A stretch of DNA of 64,000 bases from Bolinopsis microptera. Lineage: Eukaryota; Ctenophora; Tentaculata; Lobata; Bolinopsidae. This document shows positions 23,629 to 34,800 of this stretch, one piece after another; position 1 is the stretch's first letter, and every line of letters starts with the position of its first letter. Location: positions 3,548,536 to 3,612,535 of the forward strand of contig NC_087083.1 in NCBI RefSeq assembly GCF_026151205.1, read 5' to 3'. The notes beneath the pieces were generated by a model. The model saw nothing but the letters and a program-made list of their open reading frames with translations. It was not told the origin of the DNA and searched no databases. Both the position numbers and the translations under genes were made by a program.

Positions 23629-25817
23629 TCCCCCATTTTCGGCCAGTAGAAATGTCGTTTACAGACCTCAAGACAATTTTCTACTCCAGCATGTGCAGTC
23701 TCCTGGTTATGCACCATGTCCAGGACAGATTCATGCAAGGATTCGTGGACTATGATCAACTCTCTACTCCCCTCCGGATCTCTCACTTCAGTCCAACGTC
23801 TCCTAAGTATCCCGTCCTTCATACTTATAAGATCAAACTGTTTCCAATAACTCAACAGTTCCTGAGGCAGTTTACTAGTCTGAATGGCAACAGGTTTCTC
23901 ACCCTTGGTAACCCAACTGTAGACCTGGTTTAAAATATCATCATCCTTCTGAGCCTGTTTAATCTGCTCATGGGTAGGATTAAGAAATTTGACCCCTCTC
24001 TCTAGTGAGCTTACATCACTAGTAACCGCTGAAACATTTTCCACTGCTTCCACTACTGATGCTTCCTCTGTAGGAATAGGATCAGCCTGGGTAAGATTAC
24101 AATTGCAATGACGGCTATCAACTTCAGGCGTAATTTGAACAATGCTTACAATACTAGGGTCTTCTCTACTTTCATCAAACAAGAACCCCGGAATCATACT
24201 GTCCTCAACACTCACCTCATTGCAAGATTCCTCAATCAGATTACTGCAATCATCATCAACCACAGTCTCGCTGCTAACCGATACTTGCATCCTCTTAAAC
24301 AGTATCGGGTGTTTACATCTATAATGCTCACGTCTCACCCGGTTTACTCCCTCTAACGCAGCATCAAGACTAAAAGTGGAACTATGACCAATGCTCGCAA
24401 CATTTTCTCGAGATTTACCATAAACCTGATACTTATAACGACTAAGTCCATCACACATCTGGTTACTCTTCCCCGAGATATGCTTCATAGTAAAAGTATA
24501 GTTAGCAAGCTCCTGAAGCTTCCTGATAACAGAAGATGACATCTTTGAAAATATTGTCGTAATATTCAAGAGTGGCAGACAATCTGTGATAACAGTGAAG
24601 TTTTTAACGCCACGTAAGTAAACCGAGAAATGTTTCAGAGTCTGATATAAAGTCTCAAATTCAATCTGAGTTTGCGGCCATATCCGCTTGTGGTCCGGAA
24701 CCTTACGAGAAAAGTATGCAATCACCCTCCTCTTTCCTTTGATCCACTGAGTCAAAGTGCCACCAAATGCGTGTTTAGAACCATCTAGAGTCACCTCATA
24801 ACTATTTTCCGGGTCGCTAACCTCCGGAAAAGCTAGGACAGGACTTGATATCAACATGTCACGTAACCTCTGAAATGCACTCTGGCAATCTTCAGTCCAC
24901 TCAAACACCTTATTTTTCCGAAGTAAAGCATAAAGGGGACGTGCTATCTCGGAGTATCCCTTGCAGAACTTCTTGGAATAGTTTAACATGCCCAAAACTG
25001 ACTGCAATTCCGCTCTATTACAGGGAGGTTCTAACTTCTTAATATGCTCTATGCGAGAGTCGTTCATCCTGACTCCTTCCTTAGTTAGAGTAATACCGAC
25101 ATATTCAACCTCCTCACGTAAAAATCTGCACTTACGAGGTGTTAGTTTCAGATTACCCAACTTAAGACGAGCAAAAAGTACCGAGAGTATCTGAATGTGA
25201 GACTTAACATCACGTGTGAATATCAGTAAATCATCTATGAAGAATGCTAACGCATCTGATATACCCAGACCGTTTATCAGTCGCATGACCATTCTAGTAA
25301 ACGTAGCTGAACTAGATTTCAGGCCCATGACCATTCTAGCAAACTGATACCTCTTCTGATTGTGCATGAACGCCGTGACATGCCTGGATTCCTTGGTATA
25401 CGGAACCTGGTGAAAAGATTTACTCAAATCCACTGTCGAATACAGATTCTTATCGCCCACTTTATCTAAAATGTGGTTCAAGTTAGGCAGCTCCATCAAA
25501 TCATCCTGAAGCTCTAAATTTACCATTCTCAGATCCGCAACTAATCTAGAGCGATCTCCTGATGGCACCAGGAAAAGGGGAGAATTAAAATTAGAGTGGT
25601 CAGGGCATTCCTCAACCACACCAGATCTAAGCAAACCTCTAATCTGTCTATCCATTTCCGGCTGCTGCTTAAACGGAATCCTTCTCGATGGAACCCATCT
25701 AGGTTTATAGTTATCCTTGAGCTGGAGATGTGCCTCAAAGAAATTACAACAACCTAAATCATGCTCTCCACTCGAGAAAATGGTTCTATACTCCCACACA
25801 GTCCTCTCGAAGATCAT
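23505..25817 (-). CDS. Reverse transcriptase-RNase H frame of the Ty3/gypsy element
   Basis: 770 codons. Reverse transcriptase palm motifs include STVDLSKSFHQVP and the catalytic FFIDDLL (about 190, the YxDD box with F for Y). RNase H has TLDGSKHAFGG (about 342) and ITDCLPLL. It ends with the HHC part of the integrase zinc finger (HAGVENCLEVCKRHFYWPK) and then leaves the integrase frame. It overlaps the end of the gag-protease frame by 32 bases. Confidence 0.95.
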   Translation of the reverse strand: MIFERTVWEYRTIFSSGEHDLGCCNFFEAHLQLKDNYKPRWVPSRRIPFKQQPEMDRQIRGLLRSGVVEECPDHSNFNSPLFLVPSGDRSRLVADLRMVNLELQDDLMELPNLNHILDKVGDKNLYSTVDLSKSFHQVPYTKESRHVTAFMHNQKRYQFARMVMGLKSSSATFTRMVMRLINGLGISDALAFFIDDLLIFTRDVKSHIQILSVLFARLKLGNLKLTPRKCRFLREEVEYVGITLTKEGVRMNDSRIEHIKKLEPPCNRAELQSVLGMLNYSKKFCKGYSEIARPLYALLRKNKVFEWTEDCQSAFQRLRDMLISSPVLAFPEVSDPENSYEVTLDGSKHAFGGTLTQWIKGKRRVIAYFSRKVPDHKRIWPQTQIEFETLYQTLKHFSVYLRGVKNFTVITDCLPLLNITTIFSKMSSSVIRKLQELANYTFTMKHISGKSNQMCDGLSRYKYQVYGKSRENVASIGHSSTFSLDAALEGVNRVRREHYRCKHPILFKRMQVSVSSETVVDDDCSNLIEESCNEVSVEDSMIPGFLFDESREDPSIVSIVQITPEVDSRHCNCNLTQADPIPTEEASVVEAVENVSAVTSDVSSLERGVKFLNPTHEQIKQAQKDDDILNQVYSWVTKGEKPVAIQTSKLPQELLSYWKQFDLISMKDGILRRRWTEVRDPEGSRELIIVHESLHESVLDMVHNQETAHAGVENCLEVCKRHFYWPKMGECYGSQHVAGVQQVSHLRHTIRHPSSTYYSTPLTQQFVSII

Positions 25818-27999
25818 TCTTGTCTTCCTCGCTTATCTTCAACTCGTCTAACTTCAACTGTTTGAAAAGACTCTCTCTATCCCATTCCTTAACTAGCGGC
25901 TCCTCATCAGCTAACTTGCTCACCTCTGGCACTGAACAATCAGATGATATCGCATTAACCGTTTCACAGGTTATTCTCATCACTCGCTCACCAAACTCTA
26001 CTGGCTTCATCTTGCCCAGCCAGGTTCTCTTACTTATCTTCACAGGCTTATCTGTAGGATTCATGACTCTAACAGGGACCATGTTGTCCTCAGACCGTAT
26101 GAGAGAGTGCGCTGTGAATATGCCAGTACCTACAACTGTGTTAATATGAGGTTCTAACTGGCCATAAACGTCATCACGTTGACTTTTAGGTCGCAACAAT
26201 TTGCCTTGTATATGAGTGCCCGAGAGAGGTGGTATAATTACTGTTTCATTGCATACTACCTTCATGCAGCGCTTAGTGGGTTTAGGTGGTGTTCTAAAAC
26301 ATGATGAACCCTTATTAGTATACAGCAATCTATCTCTGGCATTAATATTAATCCCCTGATCAAACATCAAATCCATGCCTATCAGAACCTCTGCCTCATG
26401 AAATTCAGAAACAAAAAACGTGTGCTCAAAAGATTTTCCGGCAATTATCACTGGAAGCTTAATCTGACCGAAAGTCTTTATGCTATTTCCCGAAAAGGAC
26501 TTGAGCTTGAGATTACACGACACAACCTTCTCAAACTTATCTATAAATCTGACAAATGATTCAGCAATTATAGAAATAGATGATCCCGTATCCACAAAGA
26601 AATTTGCTGATCTACCAGCACAATTTCCTCCAACCAAAATGCAGTTTCCCTTACTGCCACCAATCTCGTTGCAATCCTCATAGAAGTTTAAAGGCGCCTG
26701 GTTGTTAGGTCTATACGCTCTGTTCCCACTCTGTTGGCCATAACCACTCTGATATAAAGATCCTCTGTCTTGATATCTACTTCTATTACCAGAAAATCTG
26801 CTCGGACAGTTTCTCTGAAAATGCCCTTTATTACCACACTCCCAACAACCTTCTAACTGAGAGCGAACGTTACGTGATCCCCGATTATTAGAATTAACCA
26901 CGTTGCGAGTTGGCTGATAACGTGACCGAACAGACGTGTTTCTACGATCATAATTTCTCATACCACCCCTAAAACTATTGCTAACTAGATTAGGAGTCCA
27001 TGATCGGCCTGTGTGCTGGTTAACTTCCGAATGGGAAGGAGGACATTCAGGACTGTAACTCTCCTGTCTAGTGCCCGTCATAAAGTGGTCACGTGTTTGT
27101 CTAGGTGCTGCAAACCTAGCTCTCTGGCCATCTAATTCAGGATTACTAATGGCGAAAATCGTATCCTGGGCCTGAGTGAAACTCCCTGGTTCACCACCAA
27201 CAGCTAACGTGATACGCTTAGTGTGGATTGCTAGTTTTACTGCCTCTCTATAGGAGTGTAACTGGGACTCATAAAGCTTAGTCCTTACAGCTACGTCACG
27301 AGCTCCTACAACAAGAACATGCAAGCAACTCTCGTCCCTCTTCGACTCGCAGTCGTATCCGGCTTTAAAATCAAGCTCATCTATACGTGAAATAAACTGC
27401 TGTAGGTTCTCATTTGCTAACTGACGCAATGACATGAGCTCAGTTCTATAGGCCCAAGATTGAGTAGCTGGAAATATCTCCTCTGAGTATCGCTTAATAA
27501 GAAGATCAATATTACATCTCTCGTCCGGCCTAAGAGAGATTTTCTGCAGTATTTCCCAGGTGGATTCACAACGAATGTACGACAACATATACGTGCTAAT
27601 ATCAGAACCACCGCTATGTCCACACAGAATCAAATGCTCCTTGAACCGCCTGGAAAATCTGATGAAATTAGATCCAGTGTCAAAGTAAGGAGGCTTGGGA
27701 GGCTTGGCACCCGTCAAATGTGGACCAGCGACTGAACTATTCAATGGGGTTATCATACTGTTGTCAAAATCATCCCCGATGTTCACGTTTCTAAACTTAG
27801 TAACTGTGCTAAGTGGTTCTGGCCGTACATTATCAATCTTATTCTGCAGGCATTCTAAAGCTGAATTCAACTCCTTCTCTAAATCGGAAATGTCATGGCT
27901 ATCTGTATCTAAACCATCTATCTCCTCCATAGTCTTATTTATGTTTGACTCGATAATTGACGTTGCCCACTCCATTTCAGCTGCATAACTATCACACAT
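25786..27999 (-). CDS. Gag-protease frame of the Ty3/gypsy element
   Basis: 737 codons. Gag part with a nucleic-acid-binding zinc knuckle CWECGNKGHFQRNC at about 385, preceded by an Arg/Asn-rich stretch. The aspartic protease follows with FFVDTGSSISIIAES at about 466 (catalytic D in DTGSS). The frame ends 32 bases inside the reverse-transcriptase frame, which lies +1 relative to it, so translation of the enzyme part needs frameshifting or a splice. Confidence 0.94.
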   Translation of the reverse strand: MCDSYAAEMEWATSIIESNINKTMEEIDGLDTDSHDISDLEKELNSALECLQNKIDNVRPEPLSTVTKFRNVNIGDDFDNSMITPLNSSVAGPHLTGAKPPKPPYFDTGSNFIRFSRRFKEHLILCGHSGGSDISTYMLSYIRCESTWEILQKISLRPDERCNIDLLIKRYSEEIFPATQSWAYRTELMSLRQLANENLQQFISRIDELDFKAGYDCESKRDESCLHVLVVGARDVAVRTKLYESQLHSYREAVKLAIHTKRITLAVGGEPGSFTQAQDTIFAISNPELDGQRARFAAPRQTRDHFMTGTRQESYSPECPPSHSEVNQHTGRSWTPNLVSNSFRGGMRNYDRRNTSVRSRYQPTRNVVNSNNRGSRNVRSQLEGCWECGNKGHFQRNCPSRFSGNRSRYQDRGSLYQSGYGQQSGNRAYRPNNQAPLNFYEDCNEIGGSKGNCILVGGNCAGRSANFFVDTGSSISIIAESFVRFIDKFEKVVSCNLKLKSFSGNSIKTFGQIKLPVIIAGKSFEHTFFVSEFHEAEVLIGMDLMFDQGININARDRLLYTNKGSSCFRTPPKPTKRCMKVVCNETVIIPPLSGTHIQGKLLRPKSQRDDVYGQLEPHINTVVGTGIFTAHSLIRSEDNMVPVRVMNPTDKPVKISKRTWLGKMKPVEFGERVMRITCETVNAISSDCSVPEVSKLADEEPLVKEWDRESLFKQLKLDELKISEEDKNDLREDCVGV

Positions 28000-28497
28000 G
28001 CTAAAACGTGAATCTAAATGTAAAAGTACACTTACAAATAGAGAAGATAAGTACTGGAACAGGCGTACTCCTCACGTTGCTGGAAAATCTTCTAGTCAAG
28101 ACTTTACTTAGCTTTACTGGAACTGTAACTTCTACGTCTATCACTCCTGAGTAGATGTACGAAAAGTAAGGTTGCTAAACTCACGCAAAACTCACTAATA
28201 ATCTAGGTAATAACGTACTGAAGTCTCCAAGCGGCTGTAAACTAGGTGCTCGTCAAAACGATCGCACTCAACAGGAATATATAACAGGTACCACAAAATG
28301 GGTAGCAACACTTACCAAATCTAGTAGGAAGTACTGAAAGATCTCGAACAATCTCCACGTAATTCTTCTGAACTGCGACGTAACCCCGAACTTAGCTTAG
28401 CAAATGACAACGTTAGGATCTAATCGAAACTATACTGAATATAAGTGATAATAGAAGGATCACGAGCAAAATAGCAACACTAAAAGTGGCCTCCAGA
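28000..28497 (-). other. Untranslated leader of the Ty3/gypsy element with primer binding site
   Basis: About 500 bp between 5' LTR and gag. On the coding strand TGGAGGCCACTTTTAGTG (28478-28495) begins two bases after the LTR; a TGG start is what pairing with a tRNA CCA end requires. Confidence 0.7.
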
Positions 28498-29183
28498 TAT
28501 AGAAAACGGAGTTCTCTTGGTATTTAGTGTATGCTAGTCAAGCTCTAGTCACGTAGCACGAACGGCAGGGCGTACCGTATAGTAGAAATGAAACGAGTAA
28601 CTAAAAAGGAGAATTAAATAAATGGAAAAGTAATACAAAGTGAACGTCAACAGATAAAAACTTCCAAGTGTTCGCTCTAATCGATTAACGTGATTATAGA
28701 TCACACGACGTGTCAAATCACAACTGGTAGTGCTCAGTAAGACTGGCTACCGTTAATTCGAATCCCTTAAAGTTATTAAGGGGCAACTAAGAAGTGAGCT
28801 CTTCACATCCGGCTCTCCGGGTATACTCTCAAAACTCGTCACGCCATACTGCGTGACGGCACAACGCATCTGCTTGTACCACGTGACACGCCGTCTCGCC
28901 AATAAGCACTCCACTAGCAGTCACCCTGCGTCCGCGAGGACCAACCACAGGTCTGGCTGTTAGTCAGGTGCAAAGTGAGCGGACGGCTCGTTACAGACAG
29001 TTAGTCTGACAGTAGTTCTGCCAGCCAACCGACTTACACTCAAAATGTGTAACTCCCAAATACGAACATATAAAAACATTGGTTAATATATACCCGGAAA
29101 CACATACTAAATTCTACGTCCCGTAAACGTTATACTAAAACTAAGATATCCTAAAAGATATCTCTGAATACCATATTACAACA
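28498..29183 (-). repeat. 5' LTR of the Ty3/gypsy element
   Basis: 686 bp, matching 20755-21440 at every stretch compared. It should carry the element's promoter. Confidence 0.96.
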
Positions 29184-29310
29184 TAGTTAAATGATTGTAT
29201 TATATCACAATGCTGGCAAGCATTACCGTTGCCGTTATATTCACAATACTTTTTGCCCCCTATACTATTAGTATTATATCCCCTTTATTGTTTTCCAGGC
29301 ATTTTCCAAA

Positions 29311-29622
29311 ATGCAAAATGATACCGAGAATGAAATCGGTCGCTCGCTTTTCCCATTCATTCACGGCTTACGAATTGTAATAAGTTTCGATTAATTACAT
29401 CATGATCAATCACATGCTGTAAAAATCTCTTTGGGTTGTGTTCGGGTCGATACCTAGTATTTCGGGAAAAGGGTGGTAATTAAATTTTAATGAATTAGCT
29501 GAAGTTTATTGAATCTTTGTTGCCGAGTACAGCTGCCTTCGGGTAGTTCTTCTTAATCTATTACAATTGTAAATGAATGGGAAAAGCGAGCGACCGATTT
29601 CATTCTCGGTATCATTTTGCAT
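29311..29622. repeat. Perfect 50-bp inverted repeat with 212-bp spacer
   Basis: 29311-29360 (atgcaaaatgataccgagaa...) is exactly inverted at 29573-29622. The arms face inward around an AT-rich centre. It could be a miniature element or a hairpin RNA; no target duplication found. Confidence 0.85.
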
Positions 29623-30983
29623 TTGAGAACGGTCAATCAAATTGATATCATATCCTTTTGTTTGGGAAAGAGAGACACTGGCAGCGGTCCACCCTACCCA
29701 TGATTATGGGTTTTGGTCAAATATACTAATTATAAAAAACGTTATATTTGGCCCACAGATTTGAAGGAAAATACGCAAATTTGGTCCTCAGATTTAAAGG
29801 AAAATGCACAATTTGACGCGGAGAACTGAAAAAATCGCGATTTGTCTTACTGCCAGAGCCACTGGGCCGCGCTCAGCCTGTCATTCCGCCGAAATCGAAT
29901 CTCTATTGATCGGTGATTTATGTTCATATGATTATAAACATGAATATAATAGCCTGAGGCCCCCAGGTAAGATTTTGTGATGCCAGGATCTGAAAAATCG
30001 CGATACCGCACATCAACATGCTGCAAGTGCAATTTCCTTTTGTCCTTACCCTCGAAATTTGGCTGTGGCGCGAAGCGCCAAAAAATATTTAGAATTTTAG
30101 AAGAAAATCATTCCTACACCCCTGACAAAAGGAAATCGCAGCATGTGCGGAATCGCGATTTTTCCATTATTTGCGACAAATTTTATGTATAGTCTTAACT
30201 GTCTTCTGTATAGTCTGTTAAAAATCGCAATATCGCGATTTTTTGGCAAAATAATCGCGATTTTCTTTTGTCCCTGACCATGACTATGAGTAATGGAAGC
30301 CAATTTATATCAAAATTGAAAAAGTTGATCGTCTGATTTTAAAAAAAGTTTCACCTAAAATAATGAAAATGATTTTAAAGATATTATAGGACTGAAACTT
30401 GTTTGCATTCAATGTACAATGTACATACTATGTACATTGTACATTGAATGCAGCAACAAAGTTTCAGCCGTATATGTTTAAAACCATTTATGTAACATGG
30501 CAATATTTATTTTAAAGTTTGAATAATCTTAGGTAAATCAAGCTTTTTGTTTTATTAACAAACCATTCTATCAAGTTCACTCAATTTGGAATTGAAATTC
30601 CACCCTCGGCAAATTTAACCTTGTCCCTGAGTGATCAGGCTGAAAATTGCGCGTTGTTATGACGACATCGTTTTGCGGAGTGATCGAGCTTTTTGGATAT
30701 CGCAGCTCCCTACATGCGCGCTCTGATCAAACCGAAAATAAAAGTTGTCTAATCACTCCATCTTACAATATAAAAGGAAAAACAAATTATTATCTGAAAG
30801 TTATTAATATTAACGAAATAATTAGTATTACAATTTGTAAAAAACGTTTGGGATTCGAAGTCAAAGTGTCGGACTATAGTGGTGATAATATTGATGATAA
30901 TATCGGTTTTCTGCCCCACAAAAATGATCTCTCAATTTGTGATATATAAATGTGGGCAGGCTTTGGGTATCTGGTCAAATAGC
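29623..30983. other. Spacer downstream of the glycosyltransferase gene
   Basis: Contains a copy of the gggccgcgctcagcctgtca family at 29861-29970, many atcgcgattt motifs (29832-30260), and a near-perfect palindrome at 30392-30467. A 100-codon plus-strand frame (30647-30949) has no recognisable features and I do not call it a gene. The 3' UTR of the gene at 30984 should lie here. Confidence 0.45.
30392..30467. repeat. Long palindrome
   Basis: Core arms 30405-30427 and 30429-30451 (gcattcaatgtacaatgtac and its complement) around one base, with outer arms ctgaaac.../...gtttcag. It would form a cruciform or hairpin. Confidence 0.85.
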
Positions 30984-31863
30984 CTAGCAGTATCCAATCT
31001 TGTGTTTTGTTTCCAGACACTTAAGTTCTTGAGTTTCTTCTACAACTTCGTACTTTGAACACCAGAACAGCCCGTTAACGTTGTAGCGAGCGTTCATTAA
31101 TCGGAACATCCTGTTCTTTCTTCCCATATCGTACCTGAGAACAAGCAACATCAACTTACTCTAACTTACTTTAACTTTTAGTGTTGCTATGATCATCATA
31201 GTATGATGTTGCTATAGTAACTTCTAGTGTTGCTATAGTAACTTGGGTTCTTTTGCGATAGTCAAAACGCGACAACTAGCGCTATCCAGCGCTAGTTGTC
31301 GCCATCCAGCGCTAGTTGTCGCTATCCAGCGCTGGATAACGCTGGCCAGCGCAAAATTTATATGTTCGATAATTGTCGCTATCCAGCGCTAGTTGTCGCC
31401 ATCCAGCGCTAGTTGTCGCCATCCAGCGCTAGTTGTCGCCATCCAGCGCTAGTTGTCGCTATCCAGCGCTAGTTGTCGCTGGCTATGCGACACTGTCGCA
31501 CGCGATAGTTTGCGATGGCCAGCGCAACTGGCCATCGCAGAAAACAGTTCGATAACTAGCGCTGGATAGCGACAACTAGCGCTGGCAAGCGCTGGCCAGC
31601 GCTGGCCATCGATAGCCAGCGCAAAATGTTTGCAATATTACTCGTCAGCTAGCGCTGGCCAGCGCTATCCGGCGCTATCCAGCGCTATCCAGCGCTATCC
31701 AGCGCTATCCAGCGCTATCCAGCGCTAGCCAGCGCTATCCAGCGCTATCCAGCGCCAAGCGTGCTGAATCACTCTACAGTCGATCTTCGAGATTGTTCTA
31801 AAAGGGCCCCCGACGGATGAAACCAACTTCAATCGATGTATTTTCGGACGCTGATTCCGAATC

Positions 31864-31895
<32 letters not shown>

Positions 31896-34800
31896 ATGAC
31901 ATAGGGTTAAAATGCTCCCCTGACGAGATATTGGCGAAAAACTGTCTTGATCACGTGATATGACCGTATAAGGAAGTTAGTCTAATTTTTCGTTAGGGTT
32001 AGGGTTTCAGCATATGTTTTTGTTAAGGATTGGGTTAGGGTTAGGGTTGGGATCAGATTAGAGGGTTAGGGTTTCGAAAAGTCGTTCAGAACCAGCTAGA
32101 GAACGGGTTGAAAAAGTCACGTGACAGTCGAGTGTAGAGTGATTAATCATCATCCATTCAGCGCCATGCGCCAGCGCTATCCAGTGCGCAAATATTTGTA
32201 AAAACTAAAACTAAAACTAAAGGTACGGTTATAAACCTACATTTACAATTGTTAGCGTTGGCTTACTAGCTGGGCGGAGCTCAACTTATTGGGCGGCGCT
32301 CAGCCTGTCATTCCGCCGAATTTCTATTCTAATAGTAATAATATATCGCAAGTATATACTTATAGTAATATCGCAAGTATATGATATTGATTTTGATACA
32401 TTGTGCTGGCCAGCGCTAGCTGACGAGTAATATCGCAAAAATTTTGCGCTGGCTATCTATGGCCAGCGCAGGCCAGCGCTAGTTGTCGACATCCAGCGCT
32501 AGTTGTCGCTATCCAGCGCTAGTTGTCGCTGTCCAGCGCTAGTTATCGCTATCCAGCGCTAGTTGTCGCTGTCCAGCGCTAGTTGTCGCTATCCAGCGCT
32601 ATTTGTCGCGACAATTATCGAAAAATTATCAAAAATTGATATTTTGCGCTTGATAGCGACAACTAGCGCTGGACAGCGACAACTAGCGCTGGATAGCGAC
32701 AACTAGCACTGGATGTCGACAACTAGCGCTGGATAGCGACAATTATCGAACACATATATTTTGCGCTGGCCAGCGTTATCCAGCGCTGGATAGCGACAAC
32801 TAGCGCTGGATAGCGCTAGTTGTCGCCATCCAGCGCTAGTTGTCGCGTTTTGACTATCGCAAAAGAACCGTAACTTGTACTGTTGTCCAGTTGTCTGTAA
32901 CGATGCTAACTTTTAGCGTTACTGTAGTAAATAAGTAACTAGAAGTTTGGCTATAATCAATAATGTTGCTATAGTGACTTGCTGCGTTGCTATAGTAACC
33001 TATAGTATTGCTATAGTAAATTATTAACCTGAGTTTTTGATAATTTTTGGATCGTTCCTCCGGAGTCTCCTGTTGATTTATAACCTCTATATCGTCACAG
33101 TACACTATTTTATTTCCCACGGCTTTCATTTTTACGAAGAAATCTGCATGTTCTGCTATCAGTAACTCTTCGCTCCAGCCTCCTATCTGATGCAAAAACA
33201 ATTATTAGGACAATTATTAAAACAATTACCAGAAAGGGTATTAGCAAAAATATCAGGACAGGTATTAGGAAAGATATTAGGACAGATATTAGGAAAGATA
33301 TCAGGACAGGTATTAGGAAAGATATTAGGACAGGTATTAGCAAAGATATGAGGACAGGTATTAGGAATGATATTAGGACAGGTATTAGGAAAGATATTAG
33401 GACAGGTATTAGGAAAGATATTAGGACAGGTATTAGGAAAGATATCAGGACAGGTACTAGGAAAGATATTAGGACAGGTATTAGCAAAGATATGAGGACA
33501 TGTATTAGGAAAGATATCAGGACAGGTATTAGGAAAGATATTAGGAAGATATTAGGAAAGATATTAGGACAGGTATTAGCAAAGATATTAGGACAGGTAT
33601 TAGCAAAGATATGAGGACATGTATTAGGAAAGATATCAGGACAGGTATTAGGAAAGATATTAGGACAGATATTAGGAAAGATATTAGGACAGGTATTAGC
33701 AAAGATATTAGACAGGTATTAGGAAAGATATTAGGACAGGTATTAGGAAAGATATTAGGACAGGTATTAGCAAAGATATTAGACAGGTATTAGCAAAGAT
33801 ATTAGGACAGGTATTAGGAAAGATATCAGGACAGGTATTAGGAAAGATATTAGGACAGGTATTAGGAAAGATATTAGGACAGGTATTAGCAAAGATATTA
33901 GGACAGGTATTAGCAAAGATATTAGACAGGTATTAAGAAAGATATTAGGACAGGTATTAGCAAAGATATTAGGACAGGTATCAGGAAAGATATTAGAACA
34001 GGTATTAGGAAAGATATTAGGACAGGTATTAGGAAAGATATTAGGACATGTATTAGGAAAGATATTAGGACAGGTATTAGGAAAGATATTAAGACAGGTA
34101 TTAGGAAAGATATAAGGACAGGTATTAGGAAAGACATCAGGACAGGTATCAGCAAGATTCAGTGTCCTACCTCTAATACAGGCTGAGTTTTAGCCATGAA
34201 GATGTTGCTGGTGGAGTCGCACTGCTCGCACCCCCCTTACCTCTAATACAGGCTGAGTTTTAGCCATGAAGATGTTGCTGGTGGAGTCGCACTGCTCGCA
34301 CCCCCACTTACCTCTAATACAGGCTGAGTTTTAGCCATGAAGATGTTGCTGGTGGAGTCGCACTGCTCGCACCCCCCTTACCTCTAATACAGGCTGAGTT
34401 TTAGCCATGAAGATGTTGCTGGTGGAGTCGCACTGCTCGCACCCCCACTTACCTCTAATACAGGCTGAGTTTTAGCCATGAAGATGTTGCTGGTGGAGTC
34501 GCACTGCTCGCACCCCCACTTACCTCTAATACAGGCTGAGTTTTAGCCATGAAGATGTTGCTGGTGGAGTCGCACTGCTCGCACCCCCCTTACCTCTAAT
34601 ACAGGCTGAGTTTTAGCCATGAAGATGTTGCTGGTGGAGTTGCACTGCTCGCACCCCACTTACCTCTAATACAGGCTGAGTTTTAGCCATGAAGATGTTG
34701 CTGGTGGAGTCGCACTGCTCGCACCCCACTTACCTCTAATACAGGCTGAGTTTTAGCCATGAAGATGTTGCTGGTGGAGTCGCACTGCTCGCACCCCACT

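Larger units (their letters stand above)
20755..29183 (-). mobile_element. Complete Ty3/gypsy LTR retrotransposon
   Basis: 8,429 bp in minus orientation, bounded by two 686-bp LTRs and 4-bp target duplications tagt (20751-20754 and 29184-29187). Gene order gag, protease, reverse transcriptase, RNase H, integrase is that of Ty3/gypsy. The integrase ends in a GPY/F module; I see no chromodomain. The LTRs look identical wherever I compared them, so the insertion is recent. Coding is spread over three overlapping frames. Confidence 0.96.

Noticed and set aside
30647-30949. 100-codon plus-strand frame as a small gene
   Set aside because: AT-rich, no motif, no splice or promoter support, in the 3' flank of another gene.
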